64,000 nucleotides of DNA from contig JASBNA010000001.1 of the NCBI GenBank assembly GCA_038087015.1, positions 1,674,001 to 1,738,000 on the forward strand, written 5' to 3'. This document shows, in pieces, positions 36,080-47,361 of the stretch. The notes below the pieces were generated by a model, which was not told the DNA's origin, did no database searches, and saw only the letters and a list, made by a program, of their open reading frames with translations. The position numbers were made by a program, and so were the translations under genes. Source of the stretch: Cerrena zonata (lineage: Eukaryota; Basidiomycota; Agaricomycetes; Polyporales; Cerrenaceae). The first letter of the stretch is position 1; every line of letters begins with the position of its first letter.

Positions 36080-38288
36080 TTACCGTTTAGCCCCAGGATA
36101 ATGCTCCATGATGTTCTTGTCGAAACCCAACGGGTAGCTCGATAAGTCACTCGTCAACGCCAACGTGTCCAAACTCGCGCGCTGCCTTCCGCTGCTGGCG
36201 TAACTCGAAGGTGTGGTGCTCGAAGCCGAGTCTGTGGTAACACCGGTGTCGATCTGGAAGGGGAACGAACCGAGACCGTTCGAAGCCGTCGAAGATTGTG
36301 AAGCTGTAGAGAGACCGAGGACCTTACGGTTCATTACAGGGGGAGGGAATTTCGACTGTTGCTTCTTGGGCGGTCTTGGACGAGCTACAGCTGTTTGTCC
36401 ATCTTCGCTATCAGATGCTGCATTGGCTTCCTGTTGCACTTCCCTCTTCTGATCCTTCTGAACAGACAGGGGCTGGATGCTCACAGTGGGGATCGAAAGA
36501 TTGGGCGAAGGAGAAGGAGGTTGAGATCCTGCACCATTCCCGTTTGAGAAAGACTGTTGAGCAAGAGGTGATCTGGGAGGAGTGCGAGCAGGTCGATCAC
36601 TGATAGGCGAAGGTGGTACGAATGGGAATCCCTCCAAGATCGAATCAGCCTTCGTAGACGTCGAGCTAAGAACAGATGCCCGTGACATCCTTTGCGCAGC
36701 ATCAAGTCCCTCCAAAGCACGTCTCTGTTGCATTTCAAACGCACCACCGTGGGCGGGGGAAATGGGAGAATGTGCCGGCTGATTACCGTTTGTAGGGGAG
36801 ACCAATTTAGCACTGGTCATTCGGTAAGGTGTGCGAGGGGTTGAGAGGGCAGCGCTGACGGGGGTGTCCTGAGTCTCGTATGATTCCGTGGAGAGATGAT
36901 TCAATCCAACATTGACCCGTGTAGCACTGGTGAATTCTGCACCAATGATAGACTGCGCTTGAGTGCTAACACTGTCAGGGCGCGCCTTCTCCCAAGGTCT
37001 TCGAGGCTGTTCAGGCGACCAAACCGGCTCACCCGTGTACGGGCTGGGGGTCTCCTCCGGGATTGCGAAACTCCTTTGGCTTGGTGCAGGGGAATTGTGT
37101 GCTGAGCCGTTCACAAGATATGGAGAGTGCTCATCACCGAAGGGACCTTGATCAACCTGAATATCTTGAGACTGATGCGAAAGATCTGCGGGAACGAAGC
37201 TGGTCGCTGCAAGTGGTGAGCGAGCAGTTTGTCGGTTGGCAGCGACGTTAAGGAAAGTGGCTTGACGGCTATCTGCGGAAGCGGGGGCAGACGCAGACGA
37301 AGGCCCATTTCGAATGACCTCTGCTTTAGCGGTTCCCAAAACTTGCTTGATAGTCCCATGGGTAGGAGTGATAATGACTGGCGCCTCGCTCAAAAGATCA
37401 CTAGCATAGCTGCCCGTCGTCATATACGAGTTTCTGTTGTAGCCCGTAAATCCTGATACGGTGGACTGTTCGTACGATGTGGGTGTGCGCGAAGGATCGG
37501 GTTGTGCACGATTGTCTAGGTTGATATTGAGAGAGGGATCACGCGCAGGACGCATAGGTGCAGTACCAGCGGTAGCATTTGTGGTCGAGGCAACTTGACT
37601 AGGGTCCGACCTGGTAGATGCTGGTCCAACGAGTGCGATGGGTATGACATTAGATCGGGTGCCTGTCGATGACGTCTGGATAGACTGGTTGTCTTGAACG
37701 GAGTGATTGTCCTCGAAGGGATTGGATTGCACAGATGTACGCATGGCACTATGTCCCGGAGTACCGACGGCGGAACTGCCCTGAGAACGAGGGTCAAAGT
37801 TGATTGTAGTGGCCGAATCCCCTACGTATGCTCGGAAGTTTTCTTCTGGTGCAGGTGTTGGTGGTTTCTCGTTGGGATCAGGACGGTTGAGAACATCTTC
37901 GGCACGGGCAGGGGTCTCGCGTTTGAGCTCACCACCGGATGAAGCGGCGGCGAGAGCACGTTGACGACGACGGTACCAGAGGAAAGCAAGGACGCCAGCA
38001 ATGAGAAAGATGATAGAAGCAATAACGGCTCCCGCAACAGCACCAGCACTAACCCCTCCCGCCTTACTGGAGGATAGGGGGACACACTTGTTGAAGCTAC
38101 ATGTATTGCAATCCCTGTGTGAAGCGTTTGAGGATGCTGGTCGGACAAGAGGGTTAGCGAACGCACCTGTTGACGGTTATGCACTGTTCATTGGAGGCAC
38201 AGTTGCAAGGAGAGGGGTCGTTGCAGGGAATGCAGTTTGGATCTGTCTGCCGAGCGTAGAGAAGGGCATTCAAGTTTGGGGGGACCAT
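36080..38288 (-). CDS. OPY2-like single-pass membrane anchor of the HOG/MAPK pathway
   Basis: Two exons, 38288-38167 and 38114-36080, give 718 aa. The N-terminal ectodomain is the Opy2 cysteine pattern: CIPCNDPSPCNCASNEQC, then CNTCSFNKC. One membrane span follows (AGAVAGAVIASIIFLIAGVL...FLWYRRR), with the basic stop-transfer on the C-terminal side, so N-out/C-in. There is no clear cleavable signal peptide. The ~600-residue cytoplasmic tail is Ser/Thr/Pro-rich with many SP/TP sites. In yeast, Opy2 recruits the adaptor Ste50 to the plasma membrane to activate the osmostress MAPK cascade; that role is inferred here from the ectodomain and topology. The tail ends in GFDKNIMEHYPGAKR. The gene is much longer than yeast OPY2 because of low-complexity tail sequence. 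Confidence 0.85.
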
Positions 38289-40025
38289 GACGACGAAGAG
38301 AAAGGAAAGAAACCGAAGAGAAAGAGCGGACTGGTTAAGGATAAGATATAGGGCAGGAAAGCCGGTGGTAGGTGGACTTGAAGAACACACCCTACGATGA
38401 CCAGCACGACGGGGAACGACGACGCAGAGTAAAAGCGACGAAACGAGAGTAGACGCAGAGTCTCAAGTCACTCAGACGCTCGCACAGGAACACTGTCTCA
38501 CTGCGCCAGGGGTGATTCATCTTTCCCTTCCCTTATACCGGCCGCGCTCTACCTCCGGGAATTCCACATCAAGCAACTCTCCGGCTCACTTTTGTCACAC
38601 TATTTCTGAATTATTTCACCACAAGTATCGTCTAGTATCGTCCACTCATCTCTCCAATTAATATTACAGTCCAGAACAGAAGCATCCTTAGCTCGTCTCC
38701 CTCTCCTAACCGAACGTTGCCCTCACAAGTTCCAGGCCCCCCACTCACCTACTCCACTTCGTGCGAAGCTACCCCTACACATGGCAGATCGCCAACGTCA
38801 GAGCCAAGTACAACAACGCCCGGAATATCCAATTACTCCGGCTCTGCTGAAACCTCAAGCTAGTCTACAAATTCGGAAGCCATGTTCATTGTTACTGAAA
38901 CACTACCCTGAGGTTTTGATGATTCGTAGTTCCAATGCAAAGTTCCAATACATTGAAATGCAAGCATCGGTATCGTGTTCTAGACGAGAACATAATCATA
39001 TCAAGGGTTTTAAAAGATCTGTCAGCATATCATCAAGTCGAACGAGTATGAAGGCACCTGTAGACAGAACACAGATGTCGGACAAAGATACGTTATGCGT
39101 ATCACCGCCCTCCGATGACCCCGCTCTTCATTTTCTTCTTCTATGCTATACCCTCGAGCATCTCAATGCAATGGTGTACGGTACAATCACGCTTTAACAC
39201 CATCCGTAGCAACGTGAAGTAATCGCTACGCGGCGGTAGAGTAACATGTCAGTAAATGTCCAAGGCATCAAAGATATCTGTTGCATCTGTCGTCAGGCAT
39301 GAGAACGCAGAAGGTTGATAGAGAGGAGCCCTAGAACGTCTGTAGATGGCGCAAATAGACAGTGATATTGCGTACATTTTTAGAAACTAGACAGACCGTT
39401 TTGGATGCTGTGAAGTCGTCCGACACGATCATGTTGATTACAAAACTAGAGCATCTGTTATCATTGCAGGATATTTGACACTCACCATCCTATGTAGATA
39501 TTCATGAGACCAAAGAATGAAAATGGTCTTCAGTGTGCGATGCACTGGATGCAGTACAGCTGAGTACTATTTATGTTGATGCGTCATAGATCATGATGGG
39601 ATGATGATACCGAATGATACCGCGCTCCATTAGGATACGGGGCGAAACACTACTTAGTCAACTATTCTTGATAGATCTCAAGGCAGTACTCCTAGCTGTA
39701 CATTGACTTCACAGCAGTCTCTCATTGAAGTAGTCATGATTACTGTACGCACCTCCGTCGGCTTCGAAGGACCACGACAGCGTTAACTACTGACGGAATT
39801 CGGGGGTTATCCTGTAAGTTTAATCAGTGCGTGGCCACCTAAATGCCAGAATCATCAGTTCATCGACAGTCTGTTTAATCCAGAATGTCTTGGTGCGCAG
39901 TAGGAGGTAGGAACCAAGCTACCAGTGGTAGTCAAGGTATCTAGCGCGTGACGTCACGCGTCATTAGCAGCGTTCTGGACGCGTCCAGTTGTCACACCAC
40001 TCATTTATTCTTGACTCCTTCCAAC
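38289..40025. other. 1.7-kb gap without a firmly supported gene
   Basis: Includes the OPY2-like promoter. A 138-codon plus-strand frame starts with an ATG at 38781 and ends at 39197, but has no recognisable domain, so I leave it as a possible orphan. The part 39,200-39,950 has no feature I can support. Confidence 0.4.
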
Positions 40026-40707
40026 ATGGCTACAACGGCTACAAAACGTAAATCGACCGGCACCTCTGGACGCGCCACCAACAAGGCGCGAAAAGACAAT
40101 GATGATGCCATAAAACTCACAGTTTCCGAGATTCTCGCGAACACAGACGCGTACCCTATTCCAGAAGATGATACCGAAATCAGGAAACTCCTTGTCACCC
40201 TAGCACAATACGCTCGCTCCTTAGAGGGTCAGGTAGCTTCACTGATGCCTCAGCCTAAATCGGCGGAGGAACTGGATGACGCTATGGAGAAGATTCGGAA
40301 AGCGGCGGCGGCGGGTATTAAGAAGCAGATGGGTGTATGCATCGAATGCTTCTACCAGAAACTGTCAACTCACTTTTAGTTCCACTATTTGTAGTGGAAG
40401 CCTTCATGCAAGACAGGTACCGCGAAGTGGGTGTACGACGGTGTTTGTCCCGATGCAGATGTCTTTGGTAGACTCATGGGCTTGAGTGGACCTCCCACTT
40501 GGAAGACGAAGAAATTGACTGTTGATGAGTTTGAAGATTTGCTTGGTAGTATTCATGGATCTGTCAGGTATGCCTTCAATATGCTCTATCCAATCTACCC
40601 GTATTGAAGTGCTTCATAGATATGACACTCTTTACCTCAAGGGCAACGTCAATATACGTTGGTCCGACTCGGGAGAGTTCAAGTTCAGCGGAACCTACGG
40701 TGTCTAG
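40026..40707 (+). CDS. small conserved-looking protein, unknown function
   Basis: Three exons, 40026-40334, 40395-40567 and 40620-40707, join to 189 aa. A basic Thr/Lys-rich head (KRKSTGTSGRATNKARKD) could be a nuclear signal. It is followed by an acidic/helical segment (ETEIRKLLVTLAQYARSLE-like, residues ~55-75) and a Cys/Trp-rich half: WKPSCKTGTAKWVYDG, then GPPTWKTKKLTVDEFEDLLG. The end is antiparallel-looking: YDTLYLKGNVNIRWSDSGEFKFSGTYGV. The clean splice phases and codon-like composition argue that the gene is real. I do not recognise the family. It is in tandem with COQ10, about 350 bp upstream. Confidence 0.7.
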
Positions 40708-41059
40708 GCCTGAACTGCCTTGCTTTCCATGATAAACTTAATCTCTATCCACCCCCTTTATATTGCACTACTCGTATCTACCATTACTGACCTGCTTACG
40801 ACATATAATGATGCTATTGAACCGGATTAGCGGGCGCCTTCGCGTTTCATGAGGGTAGGATGCCTAATCTCAGCAAGACTACGAATGTACTATGGTATTA
40901 GATATATGCGTATACTCACAAACACACGGACATTGTTTCTGAATCATAAGTTAGACCCAGTCACTTCGAACTTAGTTACATATTGCTATATTGAGGACCT
41001 CCGGCTTCCTATTTCGGTTGTCCACTCAATAGCCGCTCGCTCAGCTACTAGTTCTCACC

Positions 41060-41922
41060 ATGACCGCCATCCTCGCTCGACCTCTACGTTCTGTTGCTCG
41101 TCCACATCTAGTTCACCGAACGCTCTTTACACTTCCTGACCTATCTTCTTTATCTCCATTCTCTGACCCCGGAAAGAAACCAGATGAACCACAAACTTAT
41201 CATGAACGCAAAATACTACCGTATGGAACACCACGAAGCTATGGCGTCATTTCATACTTACTGCCTCCTACCCTTATAGGTATCGACCGAGTGAACTATA
41301 TAACGTAGTCGCAGATGTCGAGTCGTACTCCAGTTTTCTGCCATTCTGCACTGATGCTCGAGTGCTAAGCAAGTCGACCCCAACCACCCCACGACTTGGT
41401 GGGCTCACTTCCCCACAAGCTCTCGCTCGTGTGATGGAAGCTGAATTAACGGTTGGCTTCTTGTCCTTCCGTGAGAGCTATGTAAGCAAGGTCACATGCC
41501 GTCCAAACGAATCCGTTGAGGTATCGTATCATTTCTTATAAATGCAAACGCGCATGCTCACTGTGTGGCTATCGAAATAGGCCGTAGCATCCTCTTCAAC
41601 TCCGCTATTTAAATCATTATCTACCACTTGGCGTTTCCAATCAGCCTCAATCCATTCTCCTCACCCCAGTTCCAGTCTACCTCCACAGTCTGGATCTTCA
41701 CGTCCTCATTCACACACTCGTGTTTCTCAACAAAATAGTAACATAACGTCTTCCAAAGACCCGGACCGAGGTCCCACATTGGTAACGCTCGACCTCGCAT
41801 ATGCATTCGCAAACCCTGTCCATGCGGCGGTATCTGCGGCTTTCTTTGGTCAGGTTTCGAAGATGATGGTCTCGGCTTTCGAAGAGAGGTGTCTAGATGT
41901 TTACGGTCCAGGATATAGATAA
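41060..41922 (+). CDS. COQ10: coenzyme Q-binding protein COQ10, mitochondrial
   Basis: START-domain (polyketide cyclase-like) lipid-binding protein of the inner mitochondrial membrane, needed for efficient ubiquinone function in respiration. Three exons, 41060-41220, 41280-41520 and 41581-41922, give 247 aa. A presequence-like N-terminus (MTAILARPLRSVARPHLVHRT) is followed by PYRPSELYNVVADVESYSSF, MEAELTVGF and SYVSKVTCRPNESVEAVA. The C-terminal helix is FFGQVSKMMVSAFEERC ending VYGPGYR. Between WRFQ and TLVTLDLAYAF sits a ~45-residue Ser/His/Pro-rich insert not expected in the core fold. The insert keeps frame and lies where family members have a loop between strands. Confidence 0.93.
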
Positions 41923-44653
41923 TCCCGCTCAAGATGTATACTAGAACATCTTCTCGCTACCATTAGAATATGCACACATTGTTATCAGAATTCAAATATG
42001 ATATGGGTGACGGCAGAAACATGAACGTGTTTATTCCTGAAATGTGATTAATGACAGTATGACAGAGTGTGTCTAAAGTAGGTTTAATTTAAACTTTCCA
42101 CTGACACATGCGCTGGTGGTGGGATGATGCGGGTTTCAGATGAACTTGAAGATGCTGGTGATAACAAAAAACCGTCAGAAGGATTCTTTGAATTTGTATA
42201 TGAAGTTACTGTACCTCCCAAACATGGAGATCAACCCATACTGCATGCGTTCCCGCTTCTTGATAGGCTGGAGGAGGAGCTCGGAGCAGGTGAGATGAGA
42301 CCCTGCCAATGAAATAATCAGATAACTATTTACAAGAAAAGTGAGTTATAATCGAGTGACTTACTCAACTGAGACCGTCGTGCAGCCTTACAAGAAGCTG
42401 ATGGAACGCTAGCTGGGATGGGCTAAGCTTTCCGTTGAGAGGAAATTCAACCCGGCTACAGAGTATATCGAATGAGTAACTTCTAAGTCGGAGCACGTTC
42501 AAAAGACTAACCGATGGAAAGTGGGGCAAGATCCTGAGGAGCAGTCAGTGTACAAACGATAGTTTAAATAGACCCTCCAGCGTCCAAAACACGTCTAGAT
42601 CTCACGTCCAGAGACTAGTCGTCCGTAAACGAAACACCCAGCTGATCTGCTACCCACGTTGTGACGCGTTTCCTCGCATGTTATCAGACCACGCCAATAG
42701 CACGGGGTTTCTGTCCATAATACCTCTATGGAGTATGTGTGTTCCCGTCCAGAGTCTTAGGCATGATGCGACCACCATTGCGAATCTCGACCATGGATTG
42801 GAATGCTTCTCAGGTAAGCGAATCAGAACCTTCTGCCGCTATACTGTCAAGCAGAAGTCATCCTTCTCTATCCATGATCATCGCCCGGTGATCTGATAAT
42901 GAGTGAACTTACCAGTCATTTTGCCCGAACAAGCTTAGCCTATCTGCGGTGGGTCCACAGAACGAGACGCCAAGAACAGCTTTGAACATCCCGAGTATGC
43001 CGTAAAGCAGCTGCTTCGAGTCTAGTTCGATGGAGGGCACCAGTAATATGGCACCCTGTCGAGCTTCGCTGCCAATCAGCACAGAACCTTGTGGTCCATC
43101 GAATGAATTGTTGGCGTTTGTTAAATATATTTAGCGACTTCTCGTAAAACCACGTCCGCCGTCTAAAGACGCAAGATGTTCTGGTTGCCAATGTTAGCCA
43201 ATAATAGAGAACGAGGGCGAAGAATACAAACTCAGACACCTCGATGTCTATCTCAGTAATAAGGGTTCGCGAAGCCTCATTTTTGATCAAGACTCCGAAT
43301 GCCCCGTGAAGGGGGACCCTACTACGGGTCGAAAGCTCTCACGTTACTGTCAAGACGCAATGAGGGTAGAAAAGCCTCTATGACAGGCGAGATCTTCCTT
43401 GGATATACAGAGGAGGACCTAAGACATCGATGAGTGAAGCGAGGCATGGTATTAATGATTAACTCACAGCTGGTTTTCACGGCAAGTTCATTTGCGACCG
43501 CAAGGACTAGAATGCTCATAATTGGAGAAAGCTTAATACTGTATATGCAAGGAACTGCTGAAAGCCTTACGACACCATGACGCCATTTTTTCAAAGCTGG
43601 TGAGTCCTATCATACCACATGTCATTCACATGCGAAGCTGTTGGTAGTGGTAGTGACATGGGGAGATCGCTCCCCGCCGTTAGCCTGGGGCACGCAAATG
43701 AAAGAAGTATGGATTGAGTTTGAATAGCATCCGAGAGGGGAAGTTTATCGGGGGAGATTGAGCTACTGATCACTTATCAGCTCCACACATTTCGACCACC
43801 CTTACCGGTATGCGAGAAATGCCTAAGACTGTGGGTCCGAGTCTACCTTGAGATAAAGTACTGGAGACCATCCGTTCATATGGAGTGTGACCGTTCGAGA
43901 GTAGATACTCTCTAAGCGGCATTTTCTCCAAGTACTGCGAGACCTTCTTCACACGCGGGACACGTCTAGATGAAATCCTATGAAACAAGGATGATGATCG
44001 AAACCTTTGTAGAATGGAGGCAGAATTGGGAAGGGCGAAAGCAGTTACATGTCCTGTGACCACCTTTCGCGGACGCACGGTTCCGGTGAAAAAGTCGCAG
44101 ATGTGCACGGAGGCGACAGTTTGGGTCTAGTTGCCTTGATAAATGCTGCCCACACGCCCGAAAAGAAACTTCTAGGATCGATAGGTGATGAAGCTCAGGG
44201 ACTTACTTTCATAACTTAACGGCACTTTCCACGGGTACCCGCTCCCGCTCCTGCTGCATAGTACCGTGAACCTTTTTAGTTCTTGAGATCGCAGCGGCGG
44301 TGAAGAGAGATACATATCCTAATAGCACAGCTGGAAGGAAAGGAATTATACCCAGTATAGCAACGCAGGCCCGTAATTGTATGAATCAAGATGCCAAGTC
44401 TTCACCAGGAGGAGAGCCGTCAGCTTTGGGGCGTAGTAGGAGAATTTACCAAAACATACCAACGTGTTACGGAATATCACATGCTTCACATCAACTTCGG
44501 ACAGTCAACTGGGTTCATATAGGAAGACGGTGGTCATACATAAAACAACGGCGAATAAATAGGGGCAGAGGGTAAGAAGATAAATCAGAGCACATGTCGC
44601 TTTATGGAGCCTTCTCGTCACTACAGGTATGGTATCTTCTTCGCGTAGTTAAG
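41923..44653. other. 2.7-kb gap, possible unresolved membrane-protein gene on minus strand
   Basis: On the minus strand near 44,600-43,550 several hydrophobic or gene-like pieces appear in different frames: ALIYLLTLCPYLFAVVLCMT (~44,595-44,530), VAILGIIPFLPAVLLGY plus SLFTAAAISRTKK (~44,375-44,285), and FFSGVWAAFIKATRPKLSPP (~44,170-44,110). A Ser/Pro-rich tail (SSISPDKLPLSDAIQTQSIL) follows. They could be exons of a multi-pass membrane protein, but I could not join them convincingly and the first piece starts within 60 bp of the GIS2 stop. The part 41,950-43,300 holds nothing I can support. Confidence 0.3.
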
Positions 44654-45423
44654 TTAGGAGGTATATTCAGCATTCTCAGGACAATCCCTGGCAATCTAAT
44701 GGAGATACATCGTCAGTGCTGCCTCGTGTAAAGCTGAAAAAAATACATACATGGCCCTCTTGCTGACATTTATAGCAGGTCTTGCTCTTGTTAATGTTCC
44801 CACTACTGGCGCCGTCTGTAACAGATGTACCCGGAGCGGCAAGACAGTCCCTAGGGTGAAATGGTGTTAGACAGGGCCGGATCCAGATGAGAAAAAATCA
44901 CTACCTAGCCATATGATTCGGGCCACCGCAACGGTAGCACTTCACGGGAGGAAGAGTTGATGTATTCAAAGACCTTCCGGGAGGAGGTGCCCTTGAGGCA
45001 AAACCATTAGCACCTCCTGCACTAGGGCATGAACGAGCAATATGACCGAAGCGACCGCAATTCTATGACGAGCAATCGATCCGATTCCGATCAGTACAAA
45101 GCTGTCAAGCCAAGAGGGGTAACTTACGTAGCATTTTTGGCCAGAGCTCTGGACTCTCAAGCTGGGACACTCAGCTTGGATATGACCAACGCCGCCACAA
45201 GAGTAGCACTGCTTGGCAGCAACGGTGCGAGGCTGGGGACAAGCCGCAGACTCGTGGCCGGGTTGACGGCAGTTGTAGCAAAGGCGCTGCTCCGAAGTGC
45301 AGTTTTCTGCAATGTGGCCGACTATAGAGCACATTAGGTATACCAATTCTGTAGACTAAGCCGGAATTGACACGCACGATTTCCACACTTGAAACACCCC
45401 TTCCTAGAAAACTGATATGCCAT
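44654..45423 (-). CDS. GIS2: CCHC zinc-knuckle nucleic acid-binding protein, GIS2/CNBP family
   Basis: Small cytoplasmic single-stranded DNA/RNA-binding protein associated with translation. Five exons, 45423-45378, 45321-45128, 45062-44905, 44850-44751 and 44695-44654, join to 179 aa. Six CCHC knuckles are read: CFKCGNLGHIAENC (split by the first intron), CYNCRQPGHESAAC, CYSCGGVGHIQAEC, CYNCGRFGHIARSC (split), CYRCGGPNHMARDC (split), CYKCQQEGHIARDC (split). A Gly/Ala/Arg-rich linker (GGANGFASRAPPGRS) lies between knuckles four and five, as in CNBP-type proteins. Four of six knuckles are cut by introns. Yeast Gis2 has seven knuckles, so one fewer here. Confidence 0.93.
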
Positions 45424-47361
45424 ACTTCCAGCTACAGATAACCTGACCAGTGGCCACTGTGAGGACCTGCACAGACTTTTGGCAAGATTTAAACACACCT
45501 CGCTTCTTCCCTCTCTTCCAACTAACCCAAATACCTTCCCCCGTCCTTCACAGGATTGGGACTGACGATGAACAGGATGGTTGTGATGGACGAGTGGGAA
45601 TATGTGGGCGACATAGACCCCGCATTAGGGAATGTACTGCCTGCCCTAAACTCAAAACGATCCGCCCCTCCTGAATCTGGCCAACAACTAGGAACGATGT
45701 CCAAATGACCTTCGTAACTTGATTGTCGTTATTGTCGATTAAAATGTCTCCCCCACTCTACGGCTGTTGCATCCTTATCTGCTTATTACTCAATGTATTG
45801 TCTCCGTATGGCAGCCATGGGCCGTCACATTAACTCACACACTCCAACAATGGCAACAACTAGCTCGGAACCTATCTTGGGGATCGCGTTTCGACCACAC
45901 TCGCGGAGTTGGAGTTGAGCTGCTGGTCATACCATCATCGAGAAGTCTACCACATGGTGCCCGTCATCAGGAACGTTTTCCGGCCAGCCTGTAATACTGG
46001 TGCACTTCAGGCAGCTTCCAACCCATGGGTCGGTCATACCAGACCATACATCCTTTCATACTTCGAGATTTCACGTTTGACAGTGCAAATTTCAATATCT
46101 TCACTCTTCGGTGACTTCGTATCCATCAATTTGGCCTCTTTTTGTGTTTTCAATTACCGCTTAATGTTGCTGGGAACTACGGATGTGACAGAGGTGCGCG
46201 CGAGGCTGACTTTTCCACCCGGCGTCTCAGGATTTCCTGCAGGGAACACAATGGTACCGCCCAGGGAAAAGGGCGTGCTGGAGGATTGTCCTATCTTGAT
46301 CCGATCTTCGTGGCGAACGAAAAATGTATAAAAGCCCCTCTGATGTTTTTCGATGTAACGGGATTTCTCCTGTCCCCACTACAGGAAATAGCTCATACCT
46401 GGCTCGTACTAGTGCGCCACAGTTGTTCAATCCAAGGTTATGTTTTACTCACAATATGCTCTAGTGAAGTGCCGTGCTTGAGGATCTTTCAGACCTCCTA
46501 GCGTTGGCCCGACCTCCGCTCACCTGCATCCATCGCGCTTCTTGTTTGGATGAAAAGTCATTTCGCTTACGGTACGTACTCGCACCAAGATCTACGAGAC
46601 AACTGCTAACGTGAGCAATGCCGTAAGGTTCCTTCTATCCATTTTCGAAATGGTTTACCATCCAAGCAAGACGCGTAGTAACGAGTGCGCGAAGTATGGT
46701 CCACCGGGTAGGAGGGAGGTCTTCTCTCCCTGCGGTCCTAAGGCTTTCAATTACGCCTAGCTGTCAACTTAGTAGGTTCCTTCGGCTGTTGCCAGACGAC
46801 CATTGACCCATCTCAGTGCCTGCTCCTTTTTGCTCCTATAATCAGGTTGCTTTCGATGACACGGTCGAGTCATGTGTCTGCTTTCCCGTAGTATATGCCT
46901 ATGTTGATATGATCCCTTCTTCGTTATACCATGCATTATCAATATATGTACATTTTAGCAAAACAACAGTACGTGTTCGGAACTTCGATAAGATCTTAAG
47001 CGATTGCGTGATAGATCTGTGGCGGGTGTAAAGCTGTCGCACTATGATCGCACTACTCAATCTGCATATAAACTTGCGTGCTTCCTGAACCGTGGCTCAT
47101 GTATTTAGCTCTTCCTTTCCTTTGTCCTATCCCTGACCTTGGAAGACTCACTATCACTATGCAGAATGTAAACTCTCACCATCACGAGTTATGCGGCTAA
47201 GGATAGCAATGCTTATCGGCCGCACACACGTATGCCTTAGTCAGATAGATCCGCCTGTATCAGCACAGTTTGGCAATGGTATATCATGTTGAGGCTGACC
47301 CGGTGTTTCCGGGATCCCCACATCTCACTCTACCACATAGACCTGAGAGCCAAGATTGAAT
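45424..47361. other. 1.9-kb gap without a supported gene
   Basis: Promoters of GIS2 (minus) and the aminotransferase (plus) lie at its two ends. A 140-codon frame at 45,909-46,331 and an overlapping one at 46,142-46,501 show no family features. A small GC-rich hairpin (GGGAG...CTCCC) sits near 46,710-46,730; no RNA family recognised. Confidence 0.35.

Noticed and set aside
38781..39197. 138-codon frame with a good ATG
   Set aside because: No domain, no intron pattern and no composition signal strong enough; noted only as a possible orphan.
45909..46501. Two overlapping frames in the GIS2-aminotransferase gap
   Set aside because: They lie in different phases of the same DNA and neither shows family features.
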